From NCBI GenBank assembly GCA_037892935.1, contig JAYXKI010000013.1, forward strand, positions 496,001 to 560,000: 64,000 nt of DNA, given 5' to 3'. The translations under genes were made by a program, and so were the position numbers. This stretch comes from Phlebopus portentosus. Lineage: Eukaryota; Basidiomycota; Agaricomycetes; Boletales; Boletinellaceae. Below, in pieces: positions 1-12,063 of the stretch. Each line of letters starts with the position of its first letter. Positions within the stretch are counted from its first letter, which is position 1. The notes below the pieces were generated by a model that saw only the letters and a list, made by a program, of their open reading frames with translations, was not told the origin of the DNA and ran no database searches.

Positions 1-271
1 TCTCAAAATAATGGCAGATCACTTCTCGCCCTGATCTGATCCTTTGTTGATACGAAGGTAGCCTAAGCATTTAGGCGCACCTTCCAGACACTCTCGACTT
101 ACTTTCAAGTCCCGTCGTCTCTTCTCGCATCATGGTCCTATTCTGGATACGTCCTGTGTAGCGAGAAGTGCTGGATGCGTATGTATATATACCGTATCTC
201 CATAATAAATTATCAATCTAGCAGTAGGAGCATCAATATGTAGTACAAATACGCAGAGTGTTTGATTGATA

Positions 272-1106
272 TTATAACTGCTGGATCCGTTGCTGCATCT
301 TTTCTTTGACTGTTTGGTATGCGTTCATCAATGTTTGCTCGTTGATGACAATGTCTGTCGGATCTGCTCGAGGTCTGCTGACGCGCGATGCGATTGTCGT
401 TGAGTCTGTTTCGACGATGATACTGTTAGAATAAGAACAATCAAATGAACGTCCAGGTATGGCAAGAAAAAGGTTAGGTATCAGCATCCGACGTGCTAGG
501 GAGACGGACAACAGCAACGCGCACCCATCATCGATAGTCTCATCCAAACACAGCATAACTAGATCGTAGTTCTCCAATACCGCGCGTTTCTCGATTTGGT
601 TCCTCAGTAATGCGCCGAGAGCGTCGTAGAATGAATTGAGCGCCAACGCGAGCATGAGCTCGTTCTCGTCCGCATTGCCGATGATATAGAATATGAGGTC
701 GGGCGAGTGCTTGTATACGGCGAGACGGCCATCGTAGAGGATCACGTCGCCTACAGATACGAGTCATAAAAATTTTGCAGAAGTATATCGTACACAGAGA
801 AAAAGCAGAAGTGAGCACCGCGCCTTCTTCGTGCACGAGTTTGACACATGCTGGACGCACCACCGGCTTTCTTAGTCTTCTCCCAAAGGCCCTTCTCGAA
901 TGCCTTCTGCTCCTTCACGTTGCTCAAACCCTCGCTTCGGCGAGCGGTGTGCCCTTGGGCCGGTAGTACTTCGCCAGGACGCGATGTCCGTCGGAGTCGA
1001 GGATGAGGAAAGCGCATGTCGTGTAGAGCGTCAGGTTCGGCTAGGGGAATTGAGCACGATAATGTTAGTATTTGACGATTGAATGAGATAGCTGGAAGTC
1101 TACCAT
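272..1106 (-). CDS. RET3: Coatomer subunit zeta (COPI coat)
   Basis: Small subunit of the COPI coat, which carries Golgi-to-ER retrograde vesicles in the cytosol. The reading contains the family's hallmark blocks in order: NLTLYTTCAFLILDSDG, AKYY, VKEQKAFEKGLWEKTKK, DVILYDG, FYIIGNADENELML, EKRAVLENYD, LDETIDDG and ETDSTTIASRVS. The start is ATG at 1106-1104, followed at once by an intron (GTAGAC...TACTAAC...CCCCTAG), so the first coding exon is only the ATG. Two further introns are visible, near 850-745 and near 515-425. Between AKYYRPKGTPLAEAR and LSNVKEQ (about 925-935) the frame shifts by one base and the upstream frame meets TGA. No intron of usable length fits there, so I infer a missing base in the assembly or a damaged gene. 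Family identity is secure. Confidence 0.9.
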
Positions 1107-2249
1107 TTTTGAGCTTTGTTCTAATTAATTTCGGGGATGTTTTGCTGGTTGGGCGTATGTATGTGGTGAACCCTGGTCAAGTAAGGATGATCAGATCTAC
1201 GTGTCTGTGTCGCGTCACGCGTCGCGCTTCGAAAACTTGCTTTCGACCATCAACTTACTGTAATATCACAGAAAACAGTAAAAAAGAAGGTTCCAAACAG
1301 CTTGCAGTGCACTTTTTTCTGAAGACTGTTGCATTCCCAATGAACTTCTAACAATCACAAAAGTCAAATGGCGACATCAGGAGGTCCTCTCCAACATGAA
1401 CCTAACGATTCCTAACGAATAATAGATCGGCGGAAATCGGTGAGCCGCTTCATTCGGCGTGGACACGGAATAAATGATCACATTCACGCAGAAAGGTACT
1501 TAGACCATCAGATCAGAATGATTGATGCACGTTCACTTTTTGTTTCGAATTACTCGTCCAAGCATGCACGCATCTTCTGTCTTTTCCTAAAATAGTTCGC
1601 AGAAATCAGAATTTAGTCAAATCGATATCCGACGATATAATATATAAGGTCGTAGGAGGCTTTGATGTACCTTGACAATTACGCTCGGTCCCCATCATCA
1701 GTCTCCCAAGTGTCAGCTATGTCGAGCTTTAAAGTGACCAGCTCTTTTCATGCCCGTTCTGAACCAGATCCCATCGATCCGAGTTTGGTTAAGCTTTTTG
1801 TGTCCGTGACCATGACAGGCAAACACTTTGCCGTGGCACCTCTGGCCGTCTTGGTCTATCATTGTCGTGCATATTGTCCCTCTTCCGACCCAGATACTGT
1901 ATGTATGACAGTTGCATCGCGTAGTCCTTACGTTGGACAAAGGTACTGCACTTTTCGATGATTGTCTTCAGGCCTAGCTAAATGGCGTTGGCAGGTTAAA
2001 TACTTCTGGGTAAGCCATTTCAGCCGAAATGCAGCCTATTGGCCTGACGGAAGTCCAAGTCTGACTTGCGCACTTCTGCGAGTATGACCTACTTCGCGGT
2101 AAGCATCCTCTCCATTTGCGTGCCGTACAACTTCTACAGCTTCTCGTCCTACATAGAGCCGCTTCTTTGGGCTTCTGGGAGCCCGTCTGCACAGTAGTTG
2201 GTTAGTGTTCGTCGTATGCTCGTCGGTGCGGAAAACTCAATTAGATATT
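1107..2249. other. Intergenic, divergent promoter region
   Basis: Lies between the divergent coatomer zeta (-) and DUF6533 (+) genes. Short open frames occur near 1660-1960 (+) and 1713-2192 (-), but none shows a family motif or a convincing intron structure. I see no gene here that I can support. Confidence 0.4.
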
Positions 2250-3339
2250 ATGATCGCAGCTGAAAAGCTTTGGTCAAACTCTTCTAAGGTACGTGTTTAC
2301 TAGGACCCCGATTGTATATGGAAGTTAATTATGTGCCCTTCCAGTCGTACATGCTGCTATCTTGTCATCCTTGCATACGCGATGATTACAATTTTCTGGC
2401 TTAGGTCGGGCATTTTATTGGGACAAATACACTAAGCAGTGCGTGATTCGGATCTGATAGATATAATTATGCTCATCCAGATGACAGCTCTCGTTGTTAT
2501 TATACTGATTGACTGTAAGGACAAGTCTTGCGTTGTTTGTCCTGATAAATCGACAGATTGTTATCACAGACATCCTGCTTCTCCGTGTCTCGGCTCTTTA
2601 TCATCAAAGTGAGTATCTCCTTCGGCGATGAAACTCTTTGGTCTGATCTAGCTTAGGCAAGAAGTTGTTCGTGTGGCTTCTGTTGCTACTTGGTTTAGAC
2701 GGGGCCGTAGGCCCCGCGATCCTTATTCATGGCAATATATATGAGGGCAGTAAGTAATTTTATCTGATATCCCTGATGTGCCTGGAGTTGCTTTTTGTAG
2801 TTGGCGTTGGGAGCCTTCCGAATGGGATGACAGTCTGCGGTCTGACTAGGGCTGGTCCTCAGGCTTTGAGCATTTTTTCATGGTCTGTATATATTCTGAC
2901 TCAGGACAAAGTCATGTCTGATCTGCGATAGGACCATATCAATGGCCTACGGGTTGATCCTCCTCGTGCTCGCGCTCTACAAAGCAGCAGAATACTGGAG
3001 GGTTGTCATCGGGGTTTAAAGGTCTACATCTGATCCGCGTCTTGATTCAAGACCAAGTCATCTACTTTGGCTTGTAAGCGAAAACATCAGCCCTTCCTTC
3101 CAAATTCTGATTCTCACAACCGTAGCGTCATTTTCTGCTGCGTCCTGAGAATAATATTTCTCAGCTTGCGGACCGTTAATATCTACGTGTCGAGTGTTTT
3201 GGGCGCGATAGGAAGTCCGACCCTTCTCTGCGTTCTGGGCGGCCAGCTATTGATCAATTTGAAAAAAGCTGGAGAGAGGGGCGCGAATGGGGGGACGAAC
3301 TATATACCGGAAAGCGTGAGTGCCGTGGAGTTTGCTTGA
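2250..3339 (+). CDS. DUF6533-type seven-helix receptor-like membrane protein, frame broken
   Basis: Resembles the Agaricomycete DUF6533 family of multi-helix, GPCR-like membrane proteins of unknown ligand. Pieces read through short introns: MTALVVIILIDYILLLRVSALYHQ (helix then RVxALY), KKLFVWLLLLLGLDGAVGPAI, VGSLPNGMTVCGL, AYGLILLVLALYKAAEYWR, FKGLHLIRVLIQDQVIYFG, and a last exon with SPTLLCVLGGQLLINLKKAGERGANGGT ending SVSAVEFA. These blocks and their order match the family's helices 3-7 and cytoplasmic tail. The N-terminal exon and start are uncertain; ATG at 2250 is the best guess. Around 3011-3020 (GGGGTTTAAA) the frame changes between EYWRVVIG and FKGLHLI with a stop in the upstream frame, so the gene is either broken or has an extra base in the assembly. 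Confidence 0.55.
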
Positions 3340-3812
3340 TTTAAGTCCAGCTGCCTGTGGTGAAGGCTAATCCCGTCATGCGGCTGCCCTTTCATGTCTG
3401 ATTTCCTATGCTATGGCTGGTCCGTTCAGCTTTTATACATGTAGATGTATCCTGTGTATAGATGTCGGACCGTGAAAGTTGTGCAGTAGAAAGTTTGATA
3501 GTTCTGCTAGATTGGCTTGGATCGTGAAGTAAGGCGTGCCTGGATCTCAACCGGTGATATATCAAGCAGCAGGAATTAGTAGCAAGAAGTCAGCGATGAT
3601 GTACAGTGGCACCTAAGATTTTTTACGGATTCTAATTAGTCTCCGACACAAAGAAGGAAGAAAACGTCGATCATTCTTCTTCGCTTTTCCGACACGCTCT
3701 TTGCGTGACCATTTGTGACTGACAGATTTGTCACACATTGGTCGATCAATTGCAAGGCGTTTTTTTTTCTCACTTCAGATAACAGCACAAGAATTTCAGT
3801 GAATTCCGATCC
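3340..3812. other. Intergenic
   Basis: Tail of the receptor-like gene and promoter of the methyltransferase. No coding signal or repeat recognised. Confidence 0.4.
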
Positions 3813-5141
3813 ATGTTTTCTGACATTGATTTCAACGCGATCTTGTCCTCAGACGCATTCCTAAGCTTCGTCCTTATTTTTGTCCTTTCAATGCTCGGAA
3901 TTCGTCTTCTCCCGTTTTCTTTCTCCAGTCTCTCTTCGCTACGCAAGTCATCTCTATTAGACATTTGGCGCGACCTCGTCTCGCCTTCCTCTAAATCCTC
4001 ATTGGAACGTGCGATTTCGGCCTTCTACAATTATGAACACTCATCTATGGGCGAACTCTCCCAAATGCGCAAGTCCTATTCTCGAGTCAGTCGAGTGCAT
4101 AAACGAATAGGGTACGAACTCGGATATCCGGACAAATTAGAGCGTCTTGCTCAGGCTATTAAACAAAATTATATCGTTGCACGGTCGATAGCTGGTTTCG
4201 CTGCAGCTGAAATGGATTTGAATTTAAGTCTCTTGGAGACAGGTGGTACTGGGATCGGTGAGCTGAGAGAGGTTAGAGAGGCTTTGTTGCATTTCGCGAG
4301 AGATTGGTGCGAAGAGGGTAAAGAGGAGAGGGAGGCGGCCATGGAACCTATTCTGCAGGCTCTCGAGCAGATTGCGCCGGAGAGAGAGCGTAGAAAAGAC
4401 ATGAAAGTGCTTGTTCCTGGTTGCGGATTGGGTCGGCTTGCTTGGGAGATAAGTCAGCTTGGTGGGTTTCTACCTTATATGCCCTGGATTACTCAAACAC
4501 TTACGTTCTTTATTTCTTCCTTGTGAACGAACAGGCTTCACAACGCACGCGAACGAGCTCTCGCACTACATGAACCTCAGCTTCCGTTTCCTTCTCTCCG
4601 CATCCTACACACCTCAAATTAATCAACACGCCATCCAGCCTTACGCGCACTGGTTCTCGCATCAACGCTCAAACAAGAATTTGTTCCGTTCCCTGACATT
4701 CCCAGACGTTCTCCTCGCCCCTCATCTAGGCTCCATCATATACCAGGCGATTTCTTGCGTTTGAAGCCGATAACAGAATCCGAATTATTTGACGCCGTTG
4801 TAACTCAATTCTTCATCGACACATCGTATAATATTGTCTTGACGATTTCTCAGGTTCACTCCTTGCTCAAGCCTGGAGGGACGTGGATCAACCTTGGCCC
4901 TTTACTCTGGAGAAGTGGTGCCCAGACAGCTCTCGAACTAAGCCTTGACGAGTTACTTCTTTTGGCTGAGAAAATCGGCTTTGACTTTGTGGAGCTTCAA
5001 AATGAAGGGGATGGGGATGACAGGAGTGCTGAAAAGTTGAGGACAAAAACGAGGACGATCGAGTGCGAGTATACGGCTGATAAGGAGGCGATGATGCGTT
5101 GGGTGTATAAAGCGGAGTTTTGGCTCGCCAAGAAGCGCTAG
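3813..5141 (+). CDS. Carnosine N-methyltransferase family protein (N2227-like)
   Basis: SAM-dependent N-methyltransferase of the CARNMT1 / yeast YNL092W family, which methylates histidine in carnosine-type dipeptides. Exon 1 (3813-4461) encodes a hydrophobic N-terminus (about residues 12-35), the family block ERAISAFYNYEHSSMGELSQMRKSY and the SAM-binding motif VLVPGCGLGRLAWEISQLG. Exon 2 starts at 4535 after a GTGGGT..AACAG intron and continues GFTTHANELSHYMNLS, with later blocks FPDV, DAVVTQFFIDTS, LLKPGGTWINLGPLLW and the C-terminal WLAKKR. Between FPDV (about 4706) and GDFLRLKP (about 4750) the frame shifts by one base with no possible intron. One extra T after GTT would restore it, so I suspect a consensus error. 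The first 25-30 residues could be a membrane anchor, which is unusual for this family. Confidence 0.85.
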
Positions 5142-6186
5142 ACCCAAGCGCTCTTTCGCTTGTACACCGACATTGGGGACTCAGTGAGCCATTTCGGACC
5201 GCGGTTCGTCCATTACTCTCCGAAACTGCTGGGAGCCCCTCATTTACATGATTTTGGCATCCACTCATCTCGCTTATCCTTTTGCCCATTATTCCTCCAG
5301 ATTTTTTTCCCGGTAATTGGGCATACCGCCGAGCAAGACATGATGCTAATTCTCAACGCATTGGTATTCGAGGATGACCTTTCATCCCTCATGACTCACA
5401 AGCACGGAAAGTAGCCAATCCAAAGGTTCAGGCGCTTTTTCTTCATGTACGCGTTCCGCTCTTGTATTCATAAGCAAAGGAATATCGTATGGGGCATTGG
5501 CAGCAACGTGTTTCGGGACCGGAGTATAGGATGGAAACGAGATGAGCTCGTTAAGAACAGTTTGCCTCTGAAGTCTCAACGGGGACCGGTATATTCCCAG
5601 CGGAAGCACGCAAAGTTACGCTTCAAGTTGTCACGTTTTGGACCGCACTATGCATGGGACGCAGAAGTGCCAGTTGAGACTACTCGGAGGGTTATCACCG
5701 CGGCGACTATTTTGCATAGTATATACAGTTGCCTGTTCCTTACTTCCGCCTTCGACGATCTCGTATAGTATTATCCGAATGCCGAGTCATCTGCGAGAGG
5801 CATATTTTTCTCTGGTGCTTAAAATCTAAGGTCAAGGTCTCTTTCGCGTCAAAAATATTTGTTCACAGTTCCTGGCTTCCCCGCACAGTAAACTTATCTA
5901 TCCCATTGCGCGATGCAAGCTCACGAGCGGTGAGTGACGAAGTGACTAATGTGGCAACTGCGTATGGGCGCTCATCATGTCCGCCGAAATGAGTTATTGC
6001 CTGATTTCGATAACTATTTTTCGTCGGTGTTCTAAATTTAGATCTCTCGTAGAGCAAACGGTGAACAACCAGGCGAATCGCATTCTTGAAAGAATCTACG
6101 ATATTACGATATAAAGCTCGTTGCTTTTAGCTGTAGGTTCTTCAACCCGATTGCCTCCCAGCGTTTTAACAGTCATCTACTCTTAA
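5142..6186. other. Unassigned interval
   Basis: About 1 kb between the methyltransferase and the first CipC-like gene. The minus strand has open stretches near 6057-5863 (containing RPYAVATLVTSSLTARELASRNG) and 5609-5382, and the plus strand one near 5445-5768. None joins into a model I recognise. A small intron-split minus-strand gene is possible but unproven. Confidence 0.3.
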
Positions 6187-6675
6187 ATGTTCAGCTTTTT
6201 GCATAAAGACAGCCATCGCGAGGCGCGTGATGATTACGAGGAATACCGAGAGGCGAAATCTCGAGGAGAGCATAAGGGGCATCCCAGTCAGTGATTTCCT
6301 CTCTGGTCGCCTTACAAGTCCTCTGACTGATAAATATCGTGTCTTTCTCGGATGGCTAGAGACCGCTGGAGTCGCGGCTTTCTTAGCGATGGAGACATTG
6401 AGCCACCATGAGAAAAAGGAAGGGAAGAAGCCAATCGGAATGACTAAGGTAACTCTACAATTACTCTGAAATTTTCAAAGCGACAAAACTTACTTCTGTG
6501 TAATTCTCCTCGTAAATAGAAACTCTTGGTCTCGCTAGTAGCTGCCGAGGTTGACAAGCTCGTCGAGGAGAAGGCCATTCCTGCCGCAGAAGCTCACCGC
6601 TACAAGAAGGAAGCCGAGAGGAAAGCACACGCCATGGCTGACGAGCGCTACTCTGAAAGCGAGGAAGCTTACTAG
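6187..6675 (+). CDS. CipC-like protein (DUF3759), short form
   Basis: 114-residue protein from three exons (6187-6286, 6360-6448, 6520-6675) with all junctions in phase. The start is ATG in MFSFLHKDSHREARDD. The core TAGVAAFLAMETLSHHEKKEGKKPIGMTK followed by KLLVSLVAAEVDKLVEEKAI and the Lys/Glu-rich end matches the CipC/DUF3759 pattern: a small helical repeat around an Ala-rich helix, then an E/A-V-D-K-L helix. The biochemical role of the family is unknown; in Aspergillus CipC was first noticed as a concanamycin-induced protein. No signal peptide or membrane helix is seen. A longer paralogue lies at 22796-23611 with the same intron positions relative to the core, which suggests a shared origin. 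Confidence 0.8.
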
Positions 6676-7067
6676 AGAGACATAAATATATGATAATTCG
6701 TGCATACTTCGAGTATGGATTATAGGATGATGGCCTTCGCAGAGTACTCTAGAATATGAGCAATCATTTTTACTTGAGTGCTTTGATTCTGGGAATAGCA
6801 ATCGACCAATGGCAACGAACGGTGATAACGGTGAAAAGTACCTCTTACTTCCAGAGACGCAACTCCTTCGTGAGTGTACAGGATAAATGGATGTGTGTGA
6901 AATATAGTTTCGATTTCGCATGAAACATACATTTGAGAACCTTGGGTGTTGGGGCAATCCTCTTGGAAAACAACGACACAGCATGGCGTCGAAAAGACAG
7001 TTGATTCTAAGCAGAACACATCCTTCTTTCGTCATGCCTTCCGGAACAGCGAGGTATAAATCAGGGA
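6676..7067. other. Convergent 3' spacer
   Basis: 391 bases between the 3' ends of the CipC-like gene (+) and the lactonase gene (-). Nothing beyond untranslated sequence is recognised. Confidence 0.4.
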
Positions 7068-8317
7068 TCACAGGACCAAGAAAGCGGTCGGCGCTAGACC
7101 GGCTCCCCCATCACTCGCAGGCAAGTGCGCCACCTCGCGCATACTTCGTCCCCTATCGATCCGTTCAAACACTTTCACACCTCCTCCATTCGCTCCGCCG
7201 ACGACGACATACCGATCATCTGGTCCAAAAAACAAGAAGCCTCGTACGTGAGCAAGGCCGGTAGGGACATCGCCTATGCGCTCAAGCACCATCTGCCCGT
7301 CCTTATGAACAGAAAAGATGGAAATTAAATCTCCATGTGGCCGTGGGTCGTTGCGATTGGATACGTAGATGTAGGCGTCTGGAAAGATTGGATTCGGAGG
7401 TGGACAGAGGATCTCAGCAGCAAGCATTGTTAGAGGTTTCAGATCGTCTGGAGCGGGTAATACAGCCTCGGCAAGTAAAGGTGGGTTGGATGTGGAGGTT
7501 CGGAAGTCGTGTACCGTTATTTTCTTCGCGAGTTCCAGCAGGGTGTACAGTTTCGACTCTGTGAAAACAATATAGATGAGTTAGTTTCTTTAGCTACTTA
7601 AACGGTTGACCTACCATGTACGACGACGTGTCGAGGGCCGCCTCCCAGATGTTGATTGTAGGTAATTTCGTTCTTCTTCTCCCACTTGCCTTCAGCATTC
7701 TTGTATAGACGCCAAACTTTATCGGAACCGAGGTCAGGCACGAGAATCTCGTCAGTAGGGCCTAAAGCGGCTGCAGACTCTCGCTTAGCAAAGTAAACCT
7801 GGTGCGGATGAGACGAGGCTTGGCGTTCTGTACATGGCCCATTTCCGGAGAAATGCAGTGGTGGCTGAGATTCTGAAACACGCTCAGGATGCTCTGTAGA
7901 TGGAAGATTGAATATGCTAATAGAGCTAGAAGAATACTGTAAAGTAAATAATTATGGTGAAATCGTTTAAGCAGTCGTTATTCCGGTAGAAATGAATGCA
8001 CTGACATTCGCCACGAAGATGTTTTCATCCGTTGCTAGGATAGAACACGGATCGGCACCTCTGCTTGATACGTCGGCAAGAATCTGTCCTTCTCCAATAC
8101 CAATGTTGTATCTGAGAATCAGAAGTCTTCCATCTTCCTGCTCGAGGCCTGCAAATATGATTGCCGGATCGGAAGGGTGGCGTTCAATCCAAGACGGATG
8201 GTGCCCGACCGTTAGTTTCGATAATAGAGATAGAGATTCATCCGCAGCTTTTAATGGATCAAATAGGAGCGTGTAGACAGCATCAGTGTAGGACGCCACG
8301 AGAATGCGATACACCAT
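7068..8317 (-). CDS. Lactonase, seven-bladed beta-propeller (6-phosphogluconolactonase-like)
   Basis: Member of the 7-bladed lactonase/YbhE-type family, enzymes acting on sugar lactones or related cyclic esters, probably cytosolic because no signal peptide is present. The start is taken at the ATG of MVYRILVASYTDAVYTLLFDP (8317), which is where the family normally begins; an in-frame ATG at 8428 would add 37 atypical residues. Three exons: the first ends at VAN (donor GTCAGT), the second runs from YSSSSISIFNLPS to PRHVVVH (donor GTAGGT), and the third carries ESKLYTLLEL and the closing blades with YIYVSNRN, GLAHVRGFLFFGPDDRYVVVGG and VKVFER. YVSNRN and RGF..GPDDRYV are characteristic of the propeller's last blades. 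No frame problem seen. Confidence 0.85.
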
Positions 8318-9401
8318 TACCGCCGGTCGGGATTCGTTAGTCGGATGATCTTGACGACCCAAATTCCAGTAAAGTAACGAAACGAGACGATAAGCGAGAG
8401 CTTTTATGCTGCTTGCGACCGTACCCATATCGTGTCATATACCACGCACAGGCTGAGGACTAAAGCATGCTGCAAATCACAAGTTCTGAATTTTATACAC
8501 GGAATTCTGTTGGAATCGCCGATGAAATGCCGATGGGCGATAAGGGCAATGCTTTTTGTTTTACGTGTTCGGATCGTATCTAATGTTTGCCACAGTGTTC
8601 CTGCAGTCTGAAGGTAGGCTTAGCAGGAAAGTCTTGCGAGTGGGTGGTCATGTTCTAAGTTGAGTAAGAGACGCATCGCGGAGTTTGCTTGAATCGCGTC
8701 GATCATTCTATGGACCGAACCGAGGCCGAGGTTTGCAATTCAGAAGCGCCGACAAGTCTTCAGGTCCCAATGTTACAATATAACATGTTTTCCTCTGCTT
8801 CTTTTTTCAGAAAATAAGCATATTAAAGACGGTTTATTCACGTGTTGCCATCGAAGTTCGCCCTTCATTTGTCCGTCGACTCCGTTTTGATTGTGGACCG
8901 ATAATTCACCGTCAAATAGGCTCTCATCCAGAACTCCACAGCAAGGGGTATGAGCTCTTATGTTGACTGAGCTTCAAGCATCCGGGCCAGCAGCCATAAG
9001 AACTGATCACAGTATTCGTTTATTTCCGTGAATCTAATAAAGCCTTCTGGTGATTTCGAGTATCGCTTTTCAACATTTCTTCGCCTATAAGCATCCTACT
9101 GCAAACCAAGTACGCAGGATATCGACACCTTTGAATAGATGATCGCACAAAACTGGATATTTGATACCCTAGCTTTGCCTAGAACGTCCCATGCCCTTTG
9201 TATCTTGCCCATTCTCTATGCCGGGAACATCCGGTACTCTCCCTAGAGATATCATTACAATCTCCCCATTCTCAATTTCCACGATGACGCGACTCGTAAG
9301 CATTCACTCAAAGACGAGAATTTCTCTGTTTAATTCATTCTGTCAAGTACACCTGCACTTCACCACCCAAAAGGGTAGAAATCATAAATGAACGAACCCG
9401 A
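8318..9401. other. Intergenic
   Basis: Promoter side of the lactonase and 3' flank of the acetylesterase. No gene, RNA or repeat recognised. Confidence 0.4.
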
Positions 9402-11221
9402 CTACCAGATTGTTCCAGATAAAACAGTCGAAACGTTCTGACCAAAGATGGTATTAGCAGCGCTTGAGGGATGATAATCGTTCCTATAGCATATATCATA
9501 ATTAACAATTAATATCTTCATTTATTGGACTAATGCGCTGGAACGACATACCCCCAGAAACTTCCGGTTCCACCATAAGACGTAGCATCTACGAAGCCAA
9601 AAGAAGTTGGGTTGTCGAGGATCACTGTGAATGCAGTATTGGAATCCCAGACCCATGTCTGCACCTATAATATACAATACGCTTGGGCTCGAATCCGTGT
9701 ACTATGGGTAAACAACGAGGACGCACTCCGATATTGTTTGCCTTGAGTTGAGTAGCACGCGCCGCGAGCTTGCTATTATATCCCGCAATACCCGTCTTCT
9801 CAAGATTCCGGGCATCAGCGCTTTGTTGCAGCATCTACATCATTTTAGAATCGAGATGAAGTGCGTCGAAGCTGCGTTACGTGAGGAACACACCAGTGGC
9901 GAACGATCGATAGGAGGGACGTTTACGAAGAGGAAGTTTCGTCCTCCGACCGCGCTTCAGAAAGATAATATTAGGTAAGACATACAGTAGAATGTAGCGG
10001 AACTAAACGCACTACTGTGAAGACGAGTCAGTAGACCGGTGGCACATACAGTGTGATTGGGGACTTACGATCTTTTGAACGAGTACAAAGTACGCGTCAA
10101 GGAGAGTGTCCGAAAATCTGTTTCACTGTCAATAAACATGCACCATTTTGGCGAGAAATAGCTCAGATGAAGTGAACTTACGCATCACGATCTCCGCTTT
10201 GATAATAACTATTGCCAATATCATTGATACCAATCCAGAACGAGAAAAGCGCGTTATCACTCGTCCACGGACCCGTCGAGGGCATGGTCGCTGCTCCATC
10301 AAAAAATTGGTTGACTTGATCCGTTAATGACCTCACGGACGGGTCGTAGGGAGCGACGAGAGATGCTATTTTGTATGACTTTACTGTGAAAATGGAATGA
10401 GGCAGAGGATTACTTACCATCGATAGTTGCGCCTCCATATGCGTAATTATAGGTGAGGACCAATGATTTATTGAATTCGACGGTCATCAGATCGATCCAA
10501 TTCGTGCCTCCGACGGCAGTCCATCCCTAGAATCCTCAATCCTCAACATATGCAGAGTAAGTATCGAGAATCCTCGTGCCTCACCGGATAGGGAGGGTTA
10601 CCAAGCGGATTCCCTACGCTGGGAAGTTCACCAGTCGGGTCAAAACCCGTCTGAGTATAGGAATCACCGCTAGTTGCATTTATTCGACATTGTCAAGAGT
10701 CCTTCATGAAAAAGTCTCTTACAAGCTGAACCAGAAAATCGGAGATCCAGTACCAGTTGAAATTGGCGAGTCCGCCGTCGTTCCGGACACGGTTGCGGTG
10801 GTCGAACTCACGGTGCTCGCTGGATCCGATGTAGTCGCCTGGCCAGGAAGACATTGAAAATAATCTTGGATAAAGGTATCAGTGCACGCAGCTTATTGCT
10901 TATTGTTTCGCCAGCAATATAACATGATGTGCATACAATCATTCTGTCTGATGCAGGTCGAGCTACATACGTACAGATTAGAGTTGGCTCCTCGAGTCAC
11001 AAATGTAAGAACTCACCCGGAATCGCAGGTCGTGGGTCCAGTCCAGTTAATTCCTCCACCTTTTCATGCATCCAGTAATCAAAAGATGTCAGGAACGGTG
11101 AACGTATGTATTTAAGGCCGGGACAAGGCAAAAACGTACATTGTCCCCAGACAGACTGCTGAGCCGCGGCCAACTGAGCAGAATAAAGGACCGCGAAGAC
11201 CAAACTAGTCTCTAGTATCAT
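9402..11221 (-). CDS. Secreted CBM1-linked acetylesterase (CE16, GDSL family)
   Basis: Extracellular plant cell-wall enzyme that removes acetyl groups from hemicellulose oligomers. Order: signal peptide [20 protein letters not shown]; a type-1 cellulose-binding module ([17 protein letters not shown]...[15 protein letters not shown], split by introns); a Ser/Thr-rich linker; then the GDSL hydrolase with [12 protein letters not shown] (nucleophile Ser in GDS), [15 protein letters not shown], the [15 protein letters not shown] block and [10 protein letters not shown]. The last exon is easy to miss. After FWG an intron GTATGT..CTATAG joins to [14 protein letters not shown] and a stop at 9402-9404, restoring the expected NDYHPS block; without it the protein would end early. 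The exon border after TTCDSG in the CBM1 is not resolved and may hide a base error. Together with GH31 and other genes it suggests a plant-biomass lifestyle. Confidence 0.82.
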
Positions 11222-12063
11222 CTGAATGAAAGAGATCGGAGTATCGTCTGTAAGAACTCTGGTCGTCCAACGCACAAGAATTTATATGACATGGACAGCA
11301 GGCTGATGCGATCACTAACATTATTCCGAGCGGGTTTCCATCCATCGGATTGCTCACAGCTGACTCGTGATCACCTCTGCAAGCTACTTCTCATATCCAA
11401 AATATCATAACCAATACATCCTCCGGAGGTTACAGACATATAACCGGCTCGGTTATGCATTTGCATATTTGAGCTGGTATCTGGTGAACCAGACCAACTG
11501 GTCGATTGATGGGCCGTGCACATCTGCAAGTGAATAGAAAAAAAAGTAGATCATCACCACCTTCCGAAGAGACGGTCCGCAATGCCTTAAAAGTCATCGA
11601 TGGCAATCAACTCATAGGATGACCGAAATTCGTAGACAAGTTCCGAACTTCATCCGAGGAAAAGGATAATTAGAAGGCAAAGTAGTTAGTAGGTGCAAAT
11701 CCCGGAGAAGACTCGCGAGGCACAGAATCAAAAGTCATGGTTCAAGAAGCATGCTTGAGGGGTGGAGTTGAGGTAACTTTCAGCATCTCCGCCCATGCTG
11801 AAGTCGATGGTACTTAAGAACCATACTGAATAATTTCACACCGAAAAGAAATGCACGTGGTAGAGACGGAAAAGGCCGAAGAGTAAAAATGCAGAAGGGC
11901 GGATCCGTCGGGAATTAATTCTGAAAATGCGCAGTCTCATCAATGATTAGTAGATCAACCCAGTCCTCAAATGCCAGCCAGTTGCTGTAAGTACTTGAGG
12001 GCTGGTCCAGCCGACCTTAGAAAAGTATGCGCGATCTGAAGAAATGATTAAATTATTGATCTT
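11222..12063. other. Intergenic
   Basis: Upstream region of the acetylesterase. No coding signal recognised; the MITE-like element begins at its far end. Confidence 0.4.

Noticed and set aside
915..940. Programmed -1 frameshift at GGGTTTG in coatomer zeta
   Set aside because: The heptamer is not in the correct phase for the usual slippery site, the family does not use frameshifting, and similar breaks occur in other genes of the window, so an assembly indel is simpler.
1713..1940. Cys/His-rich minus-strand frame as a zinc-finger gene
   Set aside because: Cys/His spacing does not fit a regular C2H2 pattern and no adjoining exons support a gene.
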